64,000 bases of DNA, taken from contig CACGZG010000001.1 in the NCBI GenBank assembly GCA_902577525.1, positions 1 to 64,000 on the forward strand. Direction: 5' to 3'. The position numbers and the translations under genes are program-made. Below are positions 17,903-28,179 of this stretch, piece after piece. The notes beneath the pieces were generated by a model that was not told the DNA's origin, did not search any database, and worked only from the letters and a program-made list of their open reading frames with translations. The first letter of the stretch is position 1. Every line of letters starts with the position of its first letter. This DNA comes from an uncultured Pelagibacteraceae bacterium. Lineage in GTDB: Bacteria; Pseudomonadota; Alphaproteobacteria; Pelagibacterales; Pelagibacteraceae.

Positions 17903-18889
17903 ATGTTAAAAGATAAGTTTGGTAGGACATTTCCATACATTAGACTATCAATTACAGATGTTTGTAATTTTAAGTGTGGCTATTGTTTACCTAATGGTTA
18001 TCAAGTTGATAAAAAAGATAATAAAAAATTTCTCCATTTAGATGAAATAAAACGTTTGGCAAAAGTTTTTTCAAAATTAGGTGTATCAAAAATAAGGCTC
18101 ACTGGAGGAGAGCCAACTGTAAGAAAGGATTTTTTCGAAATAATCAAAATTTTAAAAAATGATGCAAATATTAATAAAGTTGTAATTACTACCAATGGTT
18201 ATCACTTAGATGAAAAAGCTAAGATGTTAGTTGATAGTGGTCTAAACGGTATAAATATAAGTATAGATAGCCTTAACAGAAATATATTTGAACATGTGAC
18301 AGGTCACGATCGATTACCAGAGATTCTAAAAGGAATTAAAATTCTACAAGAATTAAATTTTGATAAAATTAAGATTAATGCAGTTTTACTAAGTGGAATT
18401 AATGCTAGTGAAAAAGATTTTAATATGTGGGGAGAATTTATTAAAAAGAATAAAATCGATCTTAGATATATTGAGCTAATGCGAACTGGAGATAATTTAG
18501 ATTATTTTAATAAATATCATATATCTTCAAAAGTTTTTAAAGATTATTTAAATAAAAATAAATGGATATATCAAACTTTTGGTAAAGATGCAGGACCCTC
18601 TTTGAATTATATTAATCCAGATTTCAAAGGTAAATTCGGAATTATAGCACCCTACTCTAAAGATTTCTGTAGAACCTGTAACCGTTTAAGGATTACTTCT
18701 AGAGGAGATTTAAGATTATGTTTATTTGGAAATACAGGAATAAATATTAGACATTTATTACAAAGAGATGATCAAATTAAGGAATTACAAGATTTGTTAT
18801 TTACGCAAATGAAGTTTAAAAAAGAATCTCATTATTTAGAGCTTGGTGAAACAGGTTTAACTAAAAATTTATCAACAACAGGTGGTTAA
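17903..18889 (+). CDS. moaA: GTP 3',8-cyclase (radical SAM)
   Basis: SITDVCNFKCGYCLPNGY (CxxxCxxC), LTGGEPTVRKDF, CRTCNRLRITSRGDLRLCLF. Confidence 0.95.
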   Translation: MLKDKFGRTFPYIRLSITDVCNFKCGYCLPNGYQVDKKDNKKFLHLDEIKRLAKVFSKLGVSKIRLTGGEPTVRKDFFEIIKILKNDANINKVVITTNGYHLDEKAKMLVDSGLNGINISIDSLNRNIFEHVTGHDRLPEILKGIKILQELNFDKIKINAVLLSGINASEKDFNMWGEFIKKNKIDLRYIELMRTGDNLDYFNKYHISSKVFKDYLNKNKWIYQTFGKDAGPSLNYINPDFKGKFGIIAPYSKDFCRTCNRLRITSRGDLRLCLFGNTGINIRHLLQRDDQIKELQDLLFTQMKFKKESHYLELGETGLTKNLSTTGG

Positions 18890-19434
18890 TGACAAAGCTA
18901 AAAATTATAAATCAAAAAGAACTTAAAGATTGGGCGAAAGAAATTTTTCAAAAAAATTCTTTTAATATGATTGATGTTTCATCCAAGAAAGTGACATTTC
19001 GAAGAGCATTAGCCTCAGGAAAAATTTATGTCGGTAAAGAAGTATTTAATTTAATCAAAAATAAAGAAATGCCTAAAGGAGATCCAATTACTTTGGCTGA
19101 AGTTTCGGCTGTCTTAGGGGTTAAAAAAACAAGTGAACTAATTCCTTTATGTCACCCAATTCCAATTGATCATACTGCAACAAAAATAATTATGAATGAG
19201 GTTGATAATTCATTAGAGGTTTTTTGTGTAGTTTCAGCTGTTAGTAAAACTGGTGTTGAGATGGAGGCTATAATGGGTGTTAACGCTGCATTAATTACTA
19301 TTTATGATTTAAGTAAAATAGTAAATCCACAGCTTAAAATAGATAATGTGAAATTATTAATTAAAGAAGGTGGAAAAAGTGGATTATGGACTAATCCAGA
19401 GGGATTACCTGAATTTTTAAAAAATATATTCTAG
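18889..19434 (+). CDS. moaC: Cyclic pyranopterin monophosphate synthase
   Basis: MIDVSSKKVTFRRALASGKI, LIPLCHPIPIDH, GVEMEAIMGVNAA. Confidence 0.93.
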   Translation: MTKLKIINQKELKDWAKEIFQKNSFNMIDVSSKKVTFRRALASGKIYVGKEVFNLIKNKEMPKGDPITLAEVSAVLGVKKTSELIPLCHPIPIDHTATKIIMNEVDNSLEVFCVVSAVSKTGVEMEAIMGVNAALITIYDLSKIVNPQLKIDNVKLLIKEGGKSGLWTNPEGLPEFLKNIF

Positions 19435-19440
19435 TTCTAT

Positions 19441-19911
19441 ATGTCCGTTTACCTAAGTACTCAAAAAGTAATCAAAGATTGGATTGATTATAATGATCAT
19501 ATGAATGTCTCATATTATCTTTTAATGTTTGATAAGTATGGTGCAGATACCTTAAATAATATTTTTCATATGGGTGAACACTCAGCAAAAACAACAAAGA
19601 AAAGCACTATGATTGTAGAGTCTCATATAACTTATAATCAAGAACTTCAGTTAAATGACGAAGTAGATATTAATTGTGTTTATTTTGATCACGATAAAAA
19701 AAGACTTCAATACAAAATGGAAATGATTCATAAAGAAAGAAAATATCTAGCCTCAACTATAGAAATTTTAGCTTTATATGTTGATCTCATTGAAAGAAAA
19801 GTTGCAGAATTTGAGGATGAAAAAATTAAAATTATGGATGATTTTATTACAAAAAATAAGTCTAAATTTAAAAATGAAAACCTTAAATTTTCAACAAAAT
19901 TAAAAAAATGA
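19441..19911 (+). CDS. 4HBT/hotdog-fold thioesterase-like protein
   Basis: DWIDYNDHMNVSYYLLMFDKYGAD...MIVESHITYNQELQLNDEVDI hotdog pattern. Confidence 0.75.
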   Translation: MSVYLSTQKVIKDWIDYNDHMNVSYYLLMFDKYGADTLNNIFHMGEHSAKTTKKSTMIVESHITYNQELQLNDEVDINCVYFDHDKKRLQYKMEMIHKERKYLASTIEILALYVDLIERKVAEFEDEKIKIMDDFITKNKSKFKNENLKFSTKLKK

Positions 19912-20177
19912 GAATTAAATTAGAATTATTCGGTGCCAGTAGAGATTTTAGTGATAAAGATCACTTAGAAATTGAGGTTCAAAATAAAGCTTCGATAGAT
20001 GATTTAAGAAGTGAAATTATTAAATATATAAATAATAATTTTGAAGGAAATGAAAACTTTATAAAAGTTGTAAAATCTTCAGCTTTTTGTTCTGAAAATA
20101 ATGAAATAATTAGCGACAATTATAAAATCACAAAAAATCAAAAAATTGGTATTATACCTCCTATCGGGGGAGGTTAA
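19908..20177 (+). CDS. moaD: Molybdopterin synthase small subunit
   Basis: Ubiquitin-like, C-terminal PPIGGG, between moaC and moaE. Confidence 0.85.
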   Translation: MRIKLELFGASRDFSDKDHLEIEVQNKASIDDLRSEIIKYINNNFEGNENFIKVVKSSAFCSENNEIISDNYKITKNQKIGIIPPIGGG

Positions 20178-20629
20178 TGCTTCATACAAAAATAGTAGAT
20201 TCTAAAAAACAAAAGATACTTACTTCAAATGCTGAAAAATTTATAAAAGACTCTAAGTTTGGAGCATCGATTTATTTTTTAGGAACTGTAAGAAATATCA
20301 ATGATAATAAAACAGTCACTGGAATTACTTACGATAGTCATGATGAAATGGTGATTAAAAGCTTTGAAGAAATTTACAATGATGTAAATCAAAAATTAGG
20401 TATTAAAGATAAAGCTGTATTCATTGAACACGCCAAAGGACATCTAAACTTGGGTGATGTTAGTATAATTATCGCAGTCGCTTGTAAACATCGCGATCAA
20501 GCCTATGTTCTTTCAAGATATATAATTGAGGAAATAAAAAAAAGATCTCCAATTTGGAAAAAAGAACATTATGAAAATGAGGAAAGTGAATGGTTAAAAG
20601 GAAATCCAGTAGCTTATGAAAAAATTTAA
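20177..20629 (+). CDS. moaE: Molybdopterin synthase catalytic subunit
   Basis: GASIYFLGTVRNIN, IEHAKGHLNLGDVSIIIAVACKHRDQA, PIWKKEHY. Confidence 0.93.
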   Translation: MLHTKIVDSKKQKILTSNAEKFIKDSKFGASIYFLGTVRNINDNKTVTGITYDSHDEMVIKSFEEIYNDVNQKLGIKDKAVFIEHAKGHLNLGDVSIIIAVACKHRDQAYVLSRYIIEEIKKRSPIWKKEHYENEESEWLKGNPVAYEKI

Positions 20630-21515
20630 ACATTCTGAAATTACACCTGAAAAAATTTATTATAAAAGAAGATCTTTTATAAAATCTATAGGTTATGGTT
20701 TAGGAGCGCTTACTTTAAATTCAGTTTCACTAATTAATGCAAATGCCAGTAATTTAAATGAGCCAACGAGTTATGAAGATATAACTACTTACAATAATTA
20801 CTATGAGTTTGGTACTGGCAAGGGCGATCCGCACAGAAGAGCAAAAAATTTTCCTACAAGACCCTGGAGTGTTAAAATTGAGGGTTTAGTTGATAAACCA
20901 CTTGAGCTGTCTATTGAAGAAGTTTTAGCTATTAAATCTGAGGAAAGAATTTTAAAACTTAGATGTGTTGAGGGTTGGTCTATGGTTATACCATGGTTGG
21001 GTTTTTCATTAAGTGAACTTCTTAATAAAGTTAAGATTAAACCAAATGCAAAGTTTGTAGAATTTGAAACTGTTTATAACCCAGAGGAAATGGTTGGACA
21101 AAGATATCCTGTTTTAAATTGGCCGTACATCGAGGGATTAAGAATTGATGAGGCAATGCATCCTCTTACAACTGTTGTAACAGGTTTATACGGCAAAACT
21201 TTACCAAATCAAAATGGTGCACCGTTAAGAATATTTATTCCATGGAAATATGGTTTTAAAAGTGCAAAAGCAATTGTTAGAATTAAGCTAACTGAAAAAA
21301 TGCCTAATACAGCTTGGAAAAATGCATCACCAAGAGAATATGGGTTTTATTCAAATGTAAATCCTGATGTTGATCATCCTAGATGGTCTCAAGCAACTGA
21401 AAGAGTGATTGGTGAAAGTATTTTGGCCCCAAGAATTAAAACTTTAATGTTCAATGGTTACGGAGATGAAGTTGCGCATCTTTATAGTGGAATGGACTTA
21501 AAAAAAAACTACTAA
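20616..21515 (+). CDS. msrP: Periplasmic methionine sulfoxide reductase, molybdopterin subunit
   Basis: Tat signal RRSFIKSIGYGLGALTLNS; RCVEGWSMVIPWLGFSL; EMVGQRYPVLNWPY. Confidence 0.93.
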   Translation: MKKFKHSEITPEKIYYKRRSFIKSIGYGLGALTLNSVSLINANASNLNEPTSYEDITTYNNYYEFGTGKGDPHRRAKNFPTRPWSVKIEGLVDKPLELSIEEVLAIKSEERILKLRCVEGWSMVIPWLGFSLSELLNKVKIKPNAKFVEFETVYNPEEMVGQRYPVLNWPYIEGLRIDEAMHPLTTVVTGLYGKTLPNQNGAPLRIFIPWKYGFKSAKAIVRIKLTEKMPNTAWKNASPREYGFYSNVNPDVDHPRWSQATERVIGESILAPRIKTLMFNGYGDEVAHLYSGMDLKKNY

Positions 21516-21520
21516 AATAA

Positions 21521-22093
21521 GTGAAAAATTATTTAAAGCCTGTCGTTTTCTTATTATTATTGTGGCCAATCTATATCATTTCTTATCAAATTTTTTTTAA
21601 TGAATTAGGTCCTGAGCCTGTTGATAGAATTATAAACCACTTCGGAGAATGGACTTTAATTTTTATAATTCTAACCCTTTCAATTTCTCCTTTAAGAAAA
21701 ATTACAAATTCTACTGAATGGTTAAAGTTTAGAAGAATGATTGGCCTATTTACCTTTTCTTATGCCTCAATTCACATGTTAAGCTATGTTGGATTAGACT
21801 ATAGATTTGATTTTGAACCTTTAATAGATGATGTTTTAAACAAAAGATTTATTTTTGTTGGTTTTTCAGCTTGGTTATTGCTAACAATTTTAGCTCTAAC
21901 CTCATCAGACATGATGGTAAGGCTTTTAAAACAAAATTGGAAAAAACTACATAAACTGGTTTATGTGATTGCTATTTTTGGGGCTCTTCATTTTATATGG
22001 TTATCGAAAACAATATTATTTAAGCCACTGATTTACTCCTTAATAATTTTATTTTTATTAAGTCTAAGGATTAAGTTTAAAAAAAGTATTTAA
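21521..22093 (+). CDS. msrQ: MsrQ heme-binding membrane subunit
   Basis: Polytopic; RRMIGLFTFSYASIHMLSYVGLD, KLHKLVYVIAIFGALHFIW. Confidence 0.9.
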   Translation: MKNYLKPVVFLLLLWPIYIISYQIFFNELGPEPVDRIINHFGEWTLIFIILTLSISPLRKITNSTEWLKFRRMIGLFTFSYASIHMLSYVGLDYRFDFEPLIDDVLNKRFIFVGFSAWLLLTILALTSSDMMVRLLKQNWKKLHKLVYVIAIFGALHFIWLSKTILFKPLIYSLIILFLLSLRIKFKKSI

Positions 22094-22443
22094 TTTTTTT
22101 TTTCTTCGTTATCAACTACCAAACAAATTTCAGATTTCGTTAAAAATCTTTTTCCAGTACCATTGTCCAATGAAAACATTCCACCAATACCTTTCACTGC
22201 ATCAATAGTTAGATCTGTATGTTTCCATTTTTCATACTGATCACCGTTCATATAAAATGGAACTCCTCCTATTTCACCTAATTTAATATCATTATCACCA
22301 AGAGGAAATTCTCCTTCTTGAAAGCACATTGGAGCACTTCCATCACAACAACCACCAGATTGGTGAAACATTAATTTTTCACCATATTTTTGTTTTAATT
22401 CAGATAATAAATTAAGTGCAGAGTGTGTTGCTGAAACTTTCAT
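22090..22443 (-). CDS. DUF779 family protein
   Basis: LMFHQSGGCCDGSAPMCFQEGEF...LGEIGGVPFYM; start set to ATG 22443 (MKVSATHSAL). Confidence 0.85.
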   Translation of the reverse strand: MKVSATHSALNLLSELKQKYGEKLMFHQSGGCCDGSAPMCFQEGEFPLGDNDIKLGEIGGVPFYMNGDQYEKWKHTDLTIDAVKGIGGMFSLDNGTGKRFLTKSEICLVVDNEEKKN

Positions 22444-22454
22444 TTTTAATGTTC

Positions 22455-22479
22455 GGCCCATGATTTAGAATCATGGGCC
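22455..22479. other. Perfect 11-bp hairpin between ALDH and DUF779 genes
   Basis: GGCCCATGATT-TAG-AATCATGGGCC. Confidence 0.75.
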
Positions 22480-22497
22480 ATTATATATTATTATTGT

Positions 22498-24237
22498 TTA
22501 AAAGAAGCCTAATTTTTTCTCAGCATAAGAAACATGAAGATTCTTATTCTGTCTGTAATGATTAAGCATCATTTTATGAGTTTCTCTTCCAACTCCTGAT
22601 TGTTTGTATCCACCGAATGGAGAGTGAGCTGGATAAGCATGATAACAATTAGTCCATACTATCCCTGCTTGTATTGCTCTACCCATTCTGTAAGCAATAT
22701 TACCATTTCTAGTCCAAACAGCTGCTCCTAAACCATAAAGAGTATCATTAGCAATTTTCAATGCCTCTGCTTCATCTTTAAATTTAATCACAGATACAAC
22801 AGGTCCGAAGATTTCTTCTTGGGATATTCTCATATCATTTTTTGCTTCAAACACAGTTGGTTGAATATAATTACCTTTTTCCAATCCACTGTTAAGTTTT
22901 GCAACACTTCCTCCTGTCAGAACTTTAGCACCCTCTTTTTTCCCTAGATCAAGATAAGATTTAATTTTTTCCATTTGCTCTACGGAAGCTTGTGCTCCAA
23001 TCATAGTTTCCATTTTTAAAGGATTATCTTGTACAACAGCTTTTGTTCTAGCTATAGCTCTTTCCATGAACTTATCATAGATTGACTCTTGAACTAAAGC
23101 TCTACTTGGGCAAGTACAAACCTCACCTTGATTAAGATTGAACATGACGAAACCTTCAATACATTTGTCAAAGAAATCATCATCTTTATCCATGATATCT
23201 TCAAAGAAAATGTTAGGAGATTTGCCCCCTAATTCCAAAGTAATTGGAATTATGTTTTGTGCAGCATACTGCATAATCAATCTTCCAGTTGTTGTTTCAC
23301 CAGTAAAAGCAACTTTGGCAACTCTCTTAGATGATGCTAAAGGTTTACCTGCTTCTAATCCAAAACCACTAACAATGTTTACGACTCCTGGAGGTAATAA
23401 ATCTCCAATAAGTTCCATCATTACCATAATAGAGGCTGGCGTTTGCTCTGCCGGTTTTAATACTGAACAGTTTCCTGCAGCAAGAGCCGGTGCAAGTTTC
23501 CATGTTGCCATTAATAATGGGAAGTTCCATGGAACTATCTGACCAACTACTCCTAATGGTTCAGGTATATTGTAAGAGTATTGAGAGTTACTAATTTCTG
23601 CAATCGATCCCTCTTCTGCTCTAATTACGCCAGCAAAATATCTCCAATGATCAACGACTAATGGTAAATCTGCTGCCATACATTCTCTTATAGGTTTTCC
23701 GTTATCTAAACATTCAGCTGTAGCTAATAAGTTTAGATTCTTCTCTAAAACATCAGCGATCTTATACAATATGTTAGATCTAGTTGTGATGTCTGTCTTT
23801 CCCCATTCAGGAAAAGCTGCGTGAGCTGCATCTAATGCTGCATCCACGTCTTTTTCATTTGATCGTGCAACTGAACAGATTTTCTCATTAGAGATCGGGC
23901 TAACATTATCAAAATATTTGCCTGATTTAGGTTCTACAAATTTTCCGTTAATGTAGTTTCCATATTTTGCTTTAAATGGAAATTTAACCTTTAAATGAGA
24001 AGTATCTAGAACAGAGGACACTTTCATAGCTTCTGCACTCATTTTTTTTACTCCTCTTGTTTTTTTAGTTGATCTAAGCTTATTATTTTTTCTAGAATTC
24101 TTAGAACGCTTCTTAGTCGCAGACTTTTTTGTCACGATTTTTTTTTTTGTTTTTGTTCCTTTTCTAGATCTTTTGACCAATTTATATTTTTTTCTCTTGG
24201 TCTTTGGCTTAGCTTTTGACTTTCTTTTGATAGCCAT
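22498..24237 (-). CDS. Aldehyde dehydrogenase with Lys/Arg-rich N-terminal extension (alternative start at 24042)
   Basis: [52 protein letters not shown]; residues 1-65 about half Lys/Arg with no Asp/Glu. Confidence 0.9.
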   Translation of the reverse strand: MAIKRKSKAKPKTKRKKYKLVKRSRKGTKTKKKIVTKKSATKKRSKNSRKNNKLRSTKKTRGVKKMSAEAMKVSSVLDTSHLKVKFPFKAKYGNYINGKFVEPKSGKYFDNVSPISNEKICSVARSNEKDVDAALDAAHAAFPEWGKTDITTRSNILYKIADVLEKNLNLLATAECLDNGKPIRECMAADLPLVVDHWRYFAGVIRAEEGSIAEISNSQYSYNIPEPLGVVGQIVPWNFPLLMATWKLAPALAAGNCSVLKPAEQTPASIMVMMELIGDLLPPGVVNIVSGFGLEAGKPLASSKRVAKVAFTGETTTGRLIMQYAAQNIIPITLELGGKSPNIFFEDIMDKDDDFFDKCIEGFVMFNLNQGEVCTCPSRALVQESIYDKFMERAIARTKAVVQDNPLKMETMIGAQASVEQMEKIKSYLDLGKKEGAKVLTGGSVAKLNSGLEKGNYIQPTVFEAKNDMRISQEEIFGPVVSVIKFKDEAEALKIANDTLYGLGAAVWTRNGNIAYRMGRAIQAGIVWTNCYHAYPAHSPFGGYKQSGVGRETHKMMLNHYRQNKNLHVSYAEKKLGFF

Positions 24238-24355
24238 ATTATAATTAAACTAATATTTGTGATAGGTGTCTATTTATAAAAGACAAAAATTTCTACCTTG
24301 AATTGTATTAATACTATATCTTGTGCTCAATCAAAAAGTCTTTAATATTTTTTAA

Positions 24356-24601
24356 ATGAATAAAAATGAAAAAACTGAAATTCAATCAGCTACTTTTGAA
24401 AGATTATTAAAACACTTAGACGAAAGAAAGGATGTTCAAAATATTGATTTAATGAACCTTGCTAACTTTTGTAGAAATTGTTTATCAAGATGGTACAGAG
24501 AAGAGGCATTAAAAAAAGGGATTACAATTTCTGATCCAGAGGCAAGAGAAAGAATATATGGGATGCCTTACCCAGAATGGAAAGAAAAATATCAAAAATA
24601 A
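24356..24601 (+). CDS. DUF1244 family protein
   Basis: LMNLANFCRNCLSRWYREEALKKGI...ERIYGMPYPEWKEKYQ. Confidence 0.85.
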   Translation: MNKNEKTEIQSATFERLLKHLDERKDVQNIDLMNLANFCRNCLSRWYREEALKKGITISDPEARERIYGMPYPEWKEKYQK

Positions 24602-25102
24602 TTATTTTTCTTTCAGTCTTGGTAATAGTTCAACAAAATTACAGGGTTTATTATTTACATCTAATTGATGTTTTAAAATTTCATCCCAAGCATCTGTAAC
24701 TCCTCCAGATGAACCTGGTAAAGCAAACACATATTTACCATTTGAAAGTACAGCACATGCTCTTGACTGAATAGCTGATGTTCCAACTGTTTTTAAACTT
24801 ATATTTCTAAAAACTTCTCCAAATCCAGGGATATGTTTATCTGCAATTTCATCTAATGCCTCTGGTGTGATATCTCTGCCAGTAAGTCCAGTTCCACCAG
24901 TCGTAATTATAACGTCTATTTTTTTATCTTTAAGCCACTCTTTCAATATTGCAACTATTTCATTTTTATTATCCTTACATAATTTTCTATCTAATAAAAT
25001 ATGATTAGACTCTTTAATCTTATCCACTAAGATTGCTCCAGATTTGTCATTATCAAAAGTTCTGGTATCAGTTACAGTTAAAAGTGCTATGTTTACTTTC
25101 AT
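24602..25102 (-). CDS. moaB: Molybdenum cofactor biosynthesis protein B
   Basis: LTVTDTRTFDNDKSG, VIITTGGTGLTGRDITPEAL, FALPGSSGGVTDAWDEIL. Confidence 0.9.
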   Translation of the reverse strand: MKVNIALLTVTDTRTFDNDKSGAILVDKIKESNHILLDRKLCKDNKNEIVAILKEWLKDKKIDVIITTGGTGLTGRDITPEALDEIADKHIPGFGEVFRNISLKTVGTSAIQSRACAVLSNGKYVFALPGSSGGVTDAWDEILKHQLDVNNKPCNFVELLPRLKEK

Positions 25103-25116
25103 AAAAAATTTTTAAT

Positions 25117-25863
25117 ATGATTATATTATCAATATTATTTTTTATAACAGCAATTTTATATTCAAGTGTTGGTTTTGGTGGAGGGTCAACTTATTTGGCA
25201 TTATTATTAATATGGAATATTCCGTACTATATATTTCCAGTTATAGCCTTATTTTGTAATATATTAGTGGTTACTGGAAATTCTATTAATTATATAAGAG
25301 CTGGTAATCATAATATCAAACTGCTAATTCCTTTTTTAATAGGATCAATTCCATTTTCGTTTTTGGGTGGAACTTTAATTATTAATAAAGAAATATTTGA
25401 AATTCTATTATTTATAGTTTTATCAATTACAGGTCTTTTATTGATGGTAAATAATAAATCCTACGAAAAGAAAGAGATTAAGGTCAAAAAACTTAATTTC
25501 ATTATCTCTTTTTTAATAGGATCTATTTTGGGTATTGTATCGGGTATAGTAGGAATTGGTGGAGGAATTTTTTTAAGTCCAATTCTGTTTTTACTTAAAG
25601 CTGATAGGCCTCAAAATATTGTAACATCTGCATCATTATTTATTCTTATTAATTCAATTTCTGGAATTTTTGGTCAATTATCAAAAGAAAATATTTTAAA
25701 TGAAGTTTTATTATATTGGCCATTATTTTTTGCAGTTATCATCGGTGGATTTTTGGGAAATTTTTTAAATCTAAAAATTTTTTCAAGTAGAGTATTGGTA
25801 TTAACGACATCTGTATTAGTTATTTTTGTTGCAGCAAGAATGGGTTATGGAATATTTATTTGA
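25117..25863 (+). CDS. TSUP/TauE-SafE family membrane transporter
   Basis: YSSVGFGGGSTYLALL and GIVGIGGGIFLSPILFLL repeat halves. Confidence 0.85.
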   Translation: MIILSILFFITAILYSSVGFGGGSTYLALLLIWNIPYYIFPVIALFCNILVVTGNSINYIRAGNHNIKLLIPFLIGSIPFSFLGGTLIINKEIFEILLFIVLSITGLLLMVNNKSYEKKEIKVKKLNFIISFLIGSILGIVSGIVGIGGGIFLSPILFLLKADRPQNIVTSASLFILINSISGIFGQLSKENILNEVLLYWPLFFAVIIGGFLGNFLNLKIFSSRVLVLTTSVLVIFVAARMGYGIFI

Positions 25864-25905
25864 TAAAAGTTTAATTTTAGAGAAATTAAGGAAATTTATT
25901 GTAAA

Positions 25906-26814
25906 GTGATAAAAATGAAAAATCTTAACGATTTAACAATAGTAATTGTGACATTTCAAACCCCTGAAAAAATTATTTTAGATTGTTTAAGATCAATAAA
26001 TAAAAACGTGAAAGTGATAATTGTCGAAAACTCCTCTCTTTTTTTGCATGAAAAAAAAATAAAGGCAGAGTTTTCCAATGTAAGTATAATTTGTACTGGA
26101 GAAAATTTAGGTTATGGAAAAGGAAATAATTTTGGCATTAAAAAGGTAAATACTAATTATGTTTTAATACTTAACCCAGATGTAATTTGCGAAAAAGATC
26201 TTTTTGATAAACTACCTGTAGTTGTTAATAAAGTTCAAAATTTTTCCATAATCGGATTTCAATATTCTTTCGATAATATATTTATGCCCGCAGGTTTTTT
26301 TGATGAAAAAGAAAACAAAGAATTCAGAGAGAATTTTAAAAATAACAAAATTGACTCAATTAGTAGTGTTGAATGGGTAACAGGTTGTTCAATGTTAATT
26401 AATTTAAAAAAATTTAGAAATAAAGAACTGTTTGATGAAAATTTTTTCTTGTATTTTGAAGAATTTGATCTGTGTAAATCACTTGTGGACACTGGTAATG
26501 ATATTTTCACATCTAGAGATCTAAAAATTCATCATTTAGGTTTCAAAAGTTCTATCAATAATGACAAAGAACAAGAAAACAAAATGATTAATATTAAAGA
26601 TTGGCATTACATGTGGTCAAGTTTTTATTTTTATAAAAAGAATTTCGGTTTAATTTATGCGCTTAGAAAATATTTAGGAAAATTAGTAAATTCTTTTTTT
26701 AAGGTCATTTTTTATACATTAATTTTTCAAAAATCAAATAAAGACAAACATTTATACAGATTTTTGGGACTATTAAATTCTATTTTAGGCAAACCCTCGA
26801 ACTTTAGAGGTTAA
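25906..26814 (+). CDS. Glycosyltransferase family 2 (rhamnosyltransferase-like)
   Basis: LTIVIVTFQTPEKIILDCLRSI, GENLGYGKGNNFGIKKVNTNYVLILNPDV. Confidence 0.8.
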   Translation: MIKMKNLNDLTIVIVTFQTPEKIILDCLRSINKNVKVIIVENSSLFLHEKKIKAEFSNVSIICTGENLGYGKGNNFGIKKVNTNYVLILNPDVICEKDLFDKLPVVVNKVQNFSIIGFQYSFDNIFMPAGFFDEKENKEFRENFKNNKIDSISSVEWVTGCSMLINLKKFRNKELFDENFFLYFEEFDLCKSLVDTGNDIFTSRDLKIHHLGFKSSINNDKEQENKMINIKDWHYMWSSFYFYKKNFGLIYALRKYLGKLVNSFFKVIFYTLIFQKSNKDKHLYRFLGLLNSILGKPSNFRG

Positions 26815-26824
26815 ATTAAAAAAA

Positions 26825-27697
26825 TTATTTTGCTTTTCTAACAAAATAAATTCCAATAACTACCGCAATTAAAGATACCAAAACTTTAATTGTAATAAGT
26901 TCTTTTAAAAAAATATATCCTAAAATCGTTCCAAAAATTGGTATTAAATATGAAACTTGAGATTGGAAAATAAGACCATTAGTGACTAAAATTCTAAATC
27001 TTAAAAGCCAAGCAATTCCAGTTGAAACTAATCCTAGATAAATTACTGAAATAGTCGAGTCCAATCTTGGAATAGATTGCCAAGGTTGTTCTATAATACT
27101 CACCAAAGGTATTAATATTATTGATGCCCAAATTAATATTGAACTTGTAACATTTTCATTTTTTTTCTTACTTATCTTTAATGTCAAAACTCCACCAATA
27201 ACATAACAAGTAGCTCCTAGAAGAATTAGCAATGCGGAAATAAAATTGTTTTCATTGATTAAGATATTATCTGAAAATAAATAGACTATTCCTGAAAATC
27301 CAATTAATACACCTATAGTTCTAACCAAATTAAATTTTTCATTTTTTGTGTAAAAATGACCAAGAACAGTGGAGCTTAAAGTTGTAGTTGACATTAAAAT
27401 TGCTGCTAAATTACTTTGGACAGATTTAACACCATACGCAATTAAAAAAAATGGAACAACTAAATTAATAAATCCTATCATAGCAAACCAATGCCAATCT
27501 TTTGAAAAAGCTTCTATTTTAATTTTTTTAAAATAACAAAGTAATAAAACTGGTATTGCTCCAAAAAAAACTCTTAGAAAAGCAATTGTTATTGGTCCAA
27601 ATGAATAAGTTGCAATTTTTATATTAAAAAAAGCAGAGGCCCAAATTAAAGCTAATATAGTCAATAAAATATAATCTAATAATTTTGGTTGCCTCAT
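26825..27697 (-). CDS. EamA/DMT-family transporter
   Basis: Ten-TM pattern; ALIWASAFFNIKIATYSFGPITIAFLRVFFG. Confidence 0.85.
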   Translation of the reverse strand: MRQPKLLDYILLTILALIWASAFFNIKIATYSFGPITIAFLRVFFGAIPVLLLCYFKKIKIEAFSKDWHWFAMIGFINLVVPFFLIAYGVKSVQSNLAAILMSTTTLSSTVLGHFYTKNEKFNLVRTIGVLIGFSGIVYLFSDNILINENNFISALLILLGATCYVIGGVLTLKISKKKNENVTSSILIWASIILIPLVSIIEQPWQSIPRLDSTISVIYLGLVSTGIAWLLRFRILVTNGLIFQSQVSYLIPIFGTILGYIFLKELITIKVLVSLIAVVIGIYFVRKAK

Positions 27698-28179
27698 TCT
27701 GAAATTTCCTTAATTAGTCCACTAGTTATTTTTTGTAAATTTAAATAATCTATTTTAAATACACAGTTAGGATGTCCAGCTGCAGCATATAAAGTACTAA
27801 ATCTCTCCAATGATGTATCTATATAAATATCTACTTTAACTAAATGACCTATAGGTGATACACCTCCTATTGTAAAACCTGTAATATTCTTAACTTCTTC
27901 AGCAGAAGCCATTGAAACATTTCTTAAATTAAGAACTTTTTTAATCTTATTTAATGAGGCTTTTTTGTCTCCAGCTATTAAGCATAAAATAAAATTATTC
28001 TCAGTTTTAAATAGCAAACTTTTTACTATTGCTCCAACCTCACATTTTAAAGATGATGCTGCATCCAAAGCTGTTCTAGCTGAAGTTTCTAATGAAATTA
28101 TATTAAAATTGTTGTCGAATTTTTTAAGAAAACTTTCTACTCTTTTAACTGGCTCTTTATTTAATAATATCATTTTCAA
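27694..28179 (-). CDS. YbaK/ProX-like aminoacyl-tRNA deacylase domain protein
   Basis: EVGAIVKSLLFK, ITGFTIGGVSPIGH, YAAAGHPNCVFKI. Confidence 0.85.
   Translation of the reverse strand: MKMILLNKEPVKRVESFLKKFDNNFNIISLETSARTALDAASSLKCEVGAIVKSLLFKTENNFILCLIAGDKKASLNKIKKVLNLRNVSMASAEEVKNITGFTIGGVSPIGHLVKVDIYIDTSLERFSTLYAAAGHPNCVFKIDYLNLQKITSGLIKEISE

Noticed and set aside
23138-23542. 134-aa plus-strand ORF opposite the aldehyde dehydrogenase
   Set aside because: Antisense shadow of a conserved ALDH core.
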